A stretch of 20,660 nucleotides of DNA from assembly GCA_031372765.1 (NCBI GenBank), contig JANMLW010000216.1:1-20660 (forward strand), read 5' to 3'. The notes below the pieces were generated by a model. That model was not told the DNA's origin, did no database searches, and worked only from the letters and a program-made list of their open reading frames with translations. The stretch comes from JADCCX01 sp031372765. Its GTDB lineage: Bacteria > Pseudomonadota > Alphaproteobacteria > Rhizobiales > Beijerinckiaceae. This document shows, one piece after another, positions 15,582 to 20,660 of the stretch (position 1 is its first letter; every line of letters starts with the position of its first letter). The translations under genes and the position numbers were made by a program.

Positions 15582-18143
15582 TTAAAGTTCTCTTAGATAA
15601 AACGCGGGCTTTTGTCCAAGTATACGCCACGTTCCTGCAAGTCCAATAACAACAGTTACCAGAAGAGCCACGCAAATCGACGTCATTGTTGTGAACCAAT
15701 CCATCTGGAATGGCAGTTTCATGATCTGGGAGACGATACCATAGCCCGCAACAGAACCGGCAATAAGGCCAAATGCTGCCGTGATCAGGCCGAGAAGCGC
15801 ATACTCAATCGCGTAGGCCTTGAGCAGTTGCCGCCTTGTCGCGCCTAATGTCTTCAGCACCACAGCATCCTTGATTCGCGCCGCGCGCCCAGCCGCCAGG
15901 GCCCCTGCGAGCACCAGAATACTGGACAGCAGCGCAATGCCGCTTGCCCCGCGAATGGCAGCGGTCAACTGCCCCACCAGATCACCTACGGCTTGCAGCG
16001 CATCCTTCACGCGCACGGCCGAGACCGAGGGGAAGGCGACAGCGATCTCACGGGCGAGTATCGCTTCCCGCTGCGTATCCGTTGCCTGATTGAACGCCAG
16101 CGTCGCCAAATGGGTGTGCGGCGCACCGGCAAAGGTGTTGGGCGAAAACACCATGACGAAGTTGATGCCGACACTGCGCCACTCAACATTGCGGATGCTG
16201 CCAACCTGAACCGTGATGTTGCGGCCCAGCACATTGACTGTGAGTTCATCGCCGATATCGAGCTTGAGGCCTTCCGCAATCTCACGCGTCATCGAGACAA
16301 GCGGACGTCCGCGATAGCCCTGCGGCCACCACTCGCCCTTGATGACGCGGCTATTGTTCGGCACCTGATCCGAATAGGTGATGCCACGATCACCTTCGAG
16401 TGCCCAGGCGGCATTCTCACCTGCCTTGTAGGTTTCAGCGGAGATGCCCTTCACCGCCACAATGCGCCCGCGCATCATCGGCACACGGTCAATGGTGACG
16501 TCGCCTGCCTTGTCCTTCAGGAACGCGTCAAAACGCGTTGCCTCGGCATTGGGAATATCCAGAAAAAAGAAGCTCGGCGATTTTTCAGGTAGCGAAGCCG
16601 TCAACTGACGACGCAGGTTTGAATCGATCAACCCGAGTGCCACAAGCAGGGTAAGGCCTAATCCGAGGGACAGTGTGACGGACGGCGTGAGCGCGCCCGG
16701 CCGGTGAAGATTTGCGAGCGCCATGCGGGCCTCGGTGGAGCGTGGCCGTGGCATGCGGCGGGCCAAGGCCATCACGCCAAAACCCACGCCTCGCAACAGC
16801 ACGAAGGCTCCGGCAGCTGCCCCCACATAGACCATCGCTATGCGCCGGTCCCAGGCAAAGAATATCGCCAGGCTGACAAGGGCGGTTGCGGCCACTGCCA
16901 TCAGCAAAAGATAGCGAAGGCGCGGCCAGCGGCGGTCACGATCCACCACATCCCGGAACAAGGCTGAGACAGGCACATCATGGGCCTTGCCAAGAGGCCA
17001 GACCGCGAATGTCAACGCGGTCAGCATGCCGTAAGCCATACCGCGCAGCAATTCCGAGGGGTACACTGATGCGGACACGGGCAATGGCAGCAGATGTCCC
17101 AGAAACGTCGTCAGCAGGTAGGGTATGGCCGAACCTATGATCAACCCAAGCGCTGATCCGGCAAAAGCCAGCGCCAGCACCTCCATCAACGACAGGCCGA
17201 AGACAAAACCGCCTGTAGCGCCAAGGCTTTTCAAGGTGGCGAGAACAGGCCGCTTGCGATCCACAAAGCCCTGCGTGGCATTGGCGACGCCGACACCGCC
17301 CACCATCAACGCCGTGAGGCCGATCAGGGTCAGAAACTGCGTGAAGCGATCCACCTGCCGTGCAAACTGCGGCGAGGCATTCATGCGGCTGCGCACTTCC
17401 CAGCCCGCTTCCGGGAAAGCTGTCTTGGTTTCGCTGATCAGATTTTCAACATCGGTCTCAAGCGGATTGCCCGGCAATGTCGTGCGATAACTCCAGCGCA
17501 TCAGGCTGCCGGGTTGCAACAATCCGGAAGCGCGCAAACCCGCTTCCGAGAGCAAAAGGCGCGGACCAAAACCGACACCCCCCGCCAGTTTATCCGGTTC
17601 GCTTGTCAGTTCCGCCCTAAGCTGAAATTGCCGTTCGCCAATGCTGATGGTGTCTCCCACTTTCAGGTTCAGACGCGTGAACAGCAGGGGATCTGCCACA
17701 ACGCCAAAAACACCGTTGGTCTCAGCCAAAAACCCGGCAACATTGCCTGGCGGCTGTGTAACGGCTTTGCCATGTACGGGCCATGCCGCATCCACCGCCT
17801 TGGCTTCAACCAGCGCAGATGCACCATCCGCTGCACGCGCCATTGCCCGGAGATAAGCCACGGGCGAAACCTGTCCCCGTGCTTTCAGCCACGCCAGTTC
17901 ATCAGGCGTAGCCTCACGCTGAATAGTCACAAACGAGGCATCTGCCCCCAGGATCACGCGGCCTTCTCGGGCCAGACCATCAGTGAGGCCACGCGACACC
18001 GCCGCCACAGCCGTGATGGCCGCCACGCCAATCGCAATGCAGGCGATGAAAATGCCGAAGCCGCGTATGCCGCCGCGCATGTCCCGAAAGGCAAAGCGGC
18101 CTGCAAGCTGCAAAGCGTGTGAAAACGACAGCGCGTTTGTCAC
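15582..18143 (-). CDS. ybbP: YbbP-type ABC transporter permease (double FtsX domain)
   Basis: The 853-residue protein starts at GTG 18143-18141, four bases after the TGA of the ybbA-type ATPase gene; the frame is open further upstream but inside that gene. It starts with FSHALQLAGRFAFRDMRGG and a membrane helix (about 27-50). A periplasmic domain precedes the first FtsX unit, whose cytoplasmic signature LATLKSLGAT is at about 304. A central set of helices and a second periplasmic domain follow, then a second FtsX unit with LKTLGATRRQL at about 763 and three final helices. This ten-helix duplicated architecture and the pairing with YbbA and divergent TesA match E. coli ybbA-ybbP-tesA. In the family these permeases act mechanically on periplasmic substrates, as LolCE does on lipoproteins. 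The substrate is unknown, and E. coli YbbAP has been linked to work with TesA. Confidence 0.92.
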   Translation of the reverse strand: MTNALSFSHALQLAGRFAFRDMRGGIRGFGIFIACIAIGVAAITAVAAVSRGLTDGLAREGRVILGADASFVTIQREATPDELAWLKARGQVSPVAYLRAMARAADGASALVEAKAVDAAWPVHGKAVTQPPGNVAGFLAETNGVFGVVADPLLFTRLNLKVGDTISIGERQFQLRAELTSEPDKLAGGVGFGPRLLLSEAGLRASGLLQPGSLMRWSYRTTLPGNPLETDVENLISETKTAFPEAGWEVRSRMNASPQFARQVDRFTQFLTLIGLTALMVGGVGVANATQGFVDRKRPVLATLKSLGATGGFVFGLSLMEVLALAFAGSALGLIIGSAIPYLLTTFLGHLLPLPVSASVYPSELLRGMAYGMLTALTFAVWPLGKAHDVPVSALFRDVVDRDRRWPRLRYLLLMAVAATALVSLAIFFAWDRRIAMVYVGAAAGAFVLLRGVGFGVMALARRMPRPRSTEARMALANLHRPGALTPSVTLSLGLGLTLLVALGLIDSNLRRQLTASLPEKSPSFFFLDIPNAEATRFDAFLKDKAGDVTIDRVPMMRGRIVAVKGISAETYKAGENAAWALEGDRGITYSDQVPNNSRVIKGEWWPQGYRGRPLVSMTREIAEGLKLDIGDELTVNVLGRNITVQVGSIRNVEWRSVGINFVMVFSPNTFAGAPHTHLATLAFNQATDTQREAILAREIAVAFPSVSAVRVKDALQAVGDLVGQLTAAIRGASGIALLSSILVLAGALAAGRAARIKDAVVLKTLGATRRQLLKAYAIEYALLGLITAAFGLIAGSVAGYGIVSQIMKLPFQMDWFTTMTSICVALLVTVVIGLAGTWRILGQKPAFYLREL

Positions 18144-18147
18144 GACC

Positions 18148-18846
18148 TCAAGCCTCGACCGGATCAGGCATGATGACGCCAGAGCGGATGCGCACGATCC
18201 GGTCACATTTGCGGGCCAGAGCAAGATCATGTGTTACCAGCACCAGTGTGGCACCGCGCTCGTTTTTCAGTTTGAACAGCAGATCGACAATGTTCCCGCC
18301 TGTTTCCTCATCGAGATTGCCGGTCGGCTCATCGGCGACCAGAATGGCTGGATCTGGTGCCAGCGCCCTTGCAAGCGCCACACGCTGTTGCTCCCCGCCT
18401 GAGAGCTGGCCGGGATAATGCGACAGGCGATGGCCAAGACCTACCGCCTCAAGCTCGGTTTGTGCGCGCTCAAAAGCATCCGCACGGCCACCAAGTTCAA
18501 GCGGGACGGCCACATTTTCCAGGGCCGTCATGGTGGGGATGGGATGGAACGACTGGAACACGATGCCAATACGGCGTCCACGAAACTGCGCCAGCTTATC
18601 CTCATCAAGCACATTGAGGTTTTGTCCGTCGATCAGGATATCGCCGCTGTTGGCACGCTCCAGTCCAGCCATTGCCATCAGCAAGGTGGACTTGCCGGAG
18701 CCTGATGGCCCGACCAGACCAACGGCCTGACCGGCGGCGATGGACAGCGACACCCCCTTCAGGATGTGGACGCGGGACGCACCCTGCCCCAGACTGAGCT
18801 GGACATTGTTGAGGTGAATGGCGGGAATTGACAAACGATCGAGCAT
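18148..18846 (-). CDS. ybbA: YbbA-type ABC transporter ATP-binding protein (LolD/MacB subfamily)
   Basis: The 232-residue ATPase has all motifs: Walker A GPSGSGKS 46-53, Q-loop VFQSFH 96-101, signature LSGGEQ 148-153, Walker B AILVADE 167-173, D-loop NLDE and switch His206 (VTHD). Sequence type is LolD/MacB, and the partner is the double-FtsX permease encoded four bases downstream. The two genes are surely co-transcribed, with stop TGA 18148 and GTG 18143 almost touching. The start ATG at 18846 is divergent from tesA with only 44 bases between them, so the two promoters must overlap. The divergent ybbA/tesA layout is the same as in E. coli, which supports both symbols. Confidence 0.94.
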   Translation of the reverse strand: MLDRLSIPAIHLNNVQLSLGQGASRVHILKGVSLSIAAGQAVGLVGPSGSGKSTLLMAMAGLERANSGDILIDGQNLNVLDEDKLAQFRGRRIGIVFQSFHPIPTMTALENVAVPLELGGRADAFERAQTELEAVGLGHRLSHYPGQLSGGEQQRVALARALAPDPAILVADEPTGNLDEETGGNIVDLLFKLKNERGATLVLVTHDLALARKCDRIVRIRSGVIMPDPVEA

Positions 18847-18890
18847 GGGCCCCTTGCGAAAGCGATGATTGAGGCCGAGATAAGGCTCCC

Positions 18891-19532
18891 ATGAGCAAAA
18901 TCAAACTCTCAAGACGTTTTTGTCTGTTTATTCCGGTTTTGGTGATGAGTCACTCGGTTGGTGCAACGCAGAGCAGACCCTTGCGCATCGTGGCGCTGGG
19001 GGACAGCCTGTCAGCCGGCTACAACCTGCCGGCCTCTGCGGCCTTTCCAGTCGTGCTGGAAAAAGCGCTGAAAGCGAGGGGGCTTGCTGTAACTGTCGAG
19101 AATGCGGGTGTTTCCGGCGATACAGCATCCGGCGGGCGAGACCGCCTTGACTGGTCGGTTGCCGATGGCACGGACCTTGTCATCGTGGAGCTTGGCGCCA
19201 ACGATGCGCTGCGCGGCATCGACCCAATGATCACCGAAGCGGCACTGGATGAGATCATCACCAAATTGAAAAGCCGCAAGATCAATGTGCTGCTGGCAGG
19301 CATGCTGGCCCCGCCCAACAATGGTCCAGATTATGCCAGTGCCTTCAACGGTCTTTATGGCCGGTTGGCGACCAAACACGCAGTGCCGCTTTATCCGTTC
19401 TTTCTGGAGGGCATAGCGGGTGAGCCCAAGTTTAATCTGCCCGATGGCATTCACCCGACAGCAGCAGGTGTGGACGAAATCGTGAAGCGTATATTGCCGA
19501 TGGTGGAAGAGGTGGTGAGGTCTATAAGATAG
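18891..19532 (+). CDS. tesA: Periplasmic arylesterase/thioesterase I/lysophospholipase, SGNH family
   Basis: The 213-residue protein starts with a signal peptide (basic SKIKLSRR, hydrophobic core, likely cut after VGA at residue 25), so it should be periplasmic. SGNH hydrolase blocks are complete: GDSLSAGY with nucleophile Ser39 (37-44), Gly76 in NAGVSGDT, Asn104 in GAND, and the Asp185/His188 pair in DGIHP. TesA hydrolyses acyl-CoA thioesters, aryl esters and lysophospholipids in vitro; its natural substrate is not settled. Length and order match E. coli TesA. ATG 18891 follows AAGG six bases upstream. It is divergent from ybbA and is probably followed in the same transcript by the DUF2938-type gene 30 bases later. 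Confidence 0.95.
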   Translation: MSKIKLSRRFCLFIPVLVMSHSVGATQSRPLRIVALGDSLSAGYNLPASAAFPVVLEKALKARGLAVTVENAGVSGDTASGGRDRLDWSVADGTDLVIVELGANDALRGIDPMITEAALDEIITKLKSRKINVLLAGMLAPPNNGPDYASAFNGLYGRLATKHAVPLYPFFLEGIAGEPKFNLPDGIHPTAAGVDEIVKRILPMVEEVVRSIR

Positions 19533-19562
19533 GCGTCCAACCCAACCCGTGAGTTCCCAGCC

Positions 19563-20048
19563 ATGTCTTCTTCCCTCCTGCTCACCGGGTTCATCATGGG
19601 CATTGGCGCTACGGCTTTGCTCGATATGTGGGCGTGGCTGCTCAACCGCGTCTTCGGATTCAACCTGCCCAACTGGGCCTTGGTGGGGCGCTGGTTTGCC
19701 AATGTCCCCCGTGGTCGCCTGATGCACCACGACATCACGCAATCAGAGCCGGTCAGCAACGAACTCACGATTGGCTGGGTTATGCATTACGCAGTCGGTG
19801 TGCTTTTTGCTGCCGTGACACTGATGATCGGTGGTGTTGCCTGGGTGCAGAACCCGACTGTGCCGCTGCCGTTGATCGTTGGTCTTGTGACTGTGGGATG
19901 CGGCTGGTTCATCCTGCAGCCCGGCATGGGCGCGGGCTGGGCAGCGTCCCTGAAGCCGGACCGTGCGCGGATAAGGTTGCTCAACATTGTGGGACATGCC
20001 GTTTTTGGCCTGGGTCTTTACGGGATGGCGTTGCTGATGCGAGGCTGA
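19563..20048 (+). CDS. DUF2938-type integral membrane protein
   Basis: The 161-residue protein has about four hydrophobic helices (about 5-27, 69-92, 100-120, 140-158). It shows the pattern I associate with the DUF2938 family: GIGATALLDMWAWLLNRV near the N-terminus, NWALVGRW and GRLMHHDI in the first loop, then GWVMHYAVGV and a late GPGMG-like QPGMGAGWAAS. Function of the family is unknown. It follows tesA by 30 bases on the same strand, so co-transcription is likely but a functional link is not shown. There is no strong ribosome binding site before ATG 19563 (GTGAG at about nine bases). Family recognition is from memory of its conserved pattern. Confidence 0.8.
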   Translation: MSSSLLLTGFIMGIGATALLDMWAWLLNRVFGFNLPNWALVGRWFANVPRGRLMHHDITQSEPVSNELTIGWVMHYAVGVLFAAVTLMIGGVAWVQNPTVPLPLIVGLVTVGCGWFILQPGMGAGWAASLKPDRARIRLLNIVGHAVFGLGLYGMALLMRG

Positions 20049-20089
20049 TCCGGCCCTTATGTTGAGGTGCACAGACCCCGTGGTGTCTA

Positions 20090-20104
20090 GCCTCGAAATG
20101 AGGC
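20090..20104 (+). terminator. Small hairpin after the DUF2938-type gene, weak terminator candidate
   Basis: GCCTC (20090-20094) and GAGGC (20100-20104) form a 5-bp stem with loop GAAAT, about 40 bases past the stop at 20048. No T-run follows on the plus strand, so termination there would not be intrinsic in the classic sense. It may simply be a chance dyad. Confidence 0.2.
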
Positions 20105-20189
20105 CAGCCCATCATCAAACCCCTTCACGCCAAAGGCCTAACAAGCTATCGGTCTGACTCAAACCTGATAACTATCCCGGACACTCCTC

Positions 20190-20660
20190 ATGAAATACCG
20201 CAAACTTGGCCGCACTGACCTCGACGTCAGCCTGATCTGTCTTGGCACAATGACATGGGGCCAGCAGAATACTGAAGCGGAAGGCCTTGAGCAGATGGAT
20301 TACGCGCTCGATCAGGGCGTGACCTTCTGGGATACAGCAGAGCTTTATTCCATCCCTCCAAGCCGCGAGACGCAGGGCTCGACCGAGCGGATCATCGGCA
20401 GCTGGTTCAAAAGCCGGGGCAAGCGCGACAAGGTCATCCTCGCCACCAAGGCGGTGGGGCGCACCGACATGGACTGGTTTCGTGACGGTCGTGTGCTCGG
20501 CCGTCTGACGCGGGCGCACATTACGGAAGCGGTGGACAAGAGTCTTGCCAGAATGGGCACTGACTATATCGATCTCTATCAGTTGCATTGGCCCGACAGG
20601 CCAATCGTCTGGGGCTCAAACCCAACGGTATATCAGCACATGCCGCCCAAGGATGATGTG
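20190..20660 (+). CDS. tas: Tas-like aldo-keto reductase, 5' part
   Basis: An open frame from ATG 20190 runs to the window edge (157 codons, no stop). The N-terminus MKYRKLGRTDLDVSLICLGT opens the aldo-keto reductase barrel. Catalytic residues are in place: Asp48 and Tyr53 (WDTAELY), Lys87 (ATK) and His133 (LYQLHW). The motif PPSRETQGSTERIIGSW matches E. coli Tas and related NADPH-dependent reductases rather than other AKR groups. Such enzymes reduce carbonyl substrates in the cytosol; the physiological substrate of Tas is uncertain. The last ~190 residues, including the NADPH-binding C-terminal part, are missing only because the window ends. ATG is preceded by a weak site (ACTCCTC), and the 141-base gap after the previous gene suggests its own promoter. 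Confidence 0.93.
   Translation, partial: MKYRKLGRTDLDVSLICLGTMTWGQQNTEAEGLEQMDYALDQGVTFWDTAELYSIPPSRETQGSTERIIGSWFKSRGKRDKVILATKAVGRTDMDWFRDGRVLGRLTRAHITEAVDKSLARMGTDYIDLYQLHWPDRPIVWGSNPTVYQHMPPKDDV

Noticed and set aside
19011..19742. A 243-codon minus-strand frame across tesA and the DUF2938-type gene
   Set aside because: It is antisense to tesA, whose SGNH blocks and signal peptide are clear, and to the start of the next gene.

Overview
The window looks like a chromosomal segment of an alphaproteobacterium, most likely of the order Hyphomicrobiales (Rhizobiales). This rests on several things: the G+C content is moderately high by eye, GTG starts are frequent, ribosomal protein L32 is the cysteine-free form, proteins are of rhizobial type (a BclA/YddA-like transporter, an LTA-synthase-like alkaline phosphatase superfamily enzyme, a PAS-GGDEF-EAL protein), and there is a C/G-rich palindromic intergenic repeat of the sort common in rhizobial genomes. 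There is no phage, transposase, integrase, tRNA, rRNA or CRISPR array in the window. The taxonomic assignment is inference.

Layout. Positions 1-2790 hold two tandem RTX-type calcium-binding secreted proteins: the 3' end of one and a complete second one whose last 179 codons nearly repeat the first. At 2971-5142 is an ABC transporter with fused permease and ATPase of the SbmA/BacA-YddA-BclA type. A palindromic repeat element (about 5154-5272) separates it from a convergent, membrane-anchored LTA-synthase-like enzyme (5283-7004, minus). Next, on the minus strand, is a MacA / ATPase / MacB-permease export operon (10829 down to 7121). Its adaptor carries an unusual helical insertion. Farnesyl diphosphate synthase (ispA, minus) is divergent from rpmF (plus), which ends in a clear terminator. 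A small uncharacterised protein (minus) is followed by a PAS-GGDEF-EAL gene (plus) interrupted by one in-frame TAG. A strong terminator separates that gene from a convergent Bax-inhibitor-1 family membrane protein.

The right part is the conserved ybbP-ybbA / tesA divergent cluster, then a DUF2938-type membrane protein and the 5' part of a Tas-like aldo-keto reductase that runs off the window.

Much of the window is cell-envelope and transport biology: two FtsX/MacB-type ABC systems, a peptide-type ABC transporter, an envelope-modifying enzyme, a secreted RTX pair and a periplasmic esterase. I see no single new defence or mobile system. The features most worth a second look are the MacA adaptor with a Spy/CpxP-like helical insertion, the sevenfold N-terminal repeat in the RTX protein with its tandem paralogue, the amber stop inside the c-di-GMP protein, and the palindromic element between convergent genes. 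No stretch longer than 300 bases lacks a gene.
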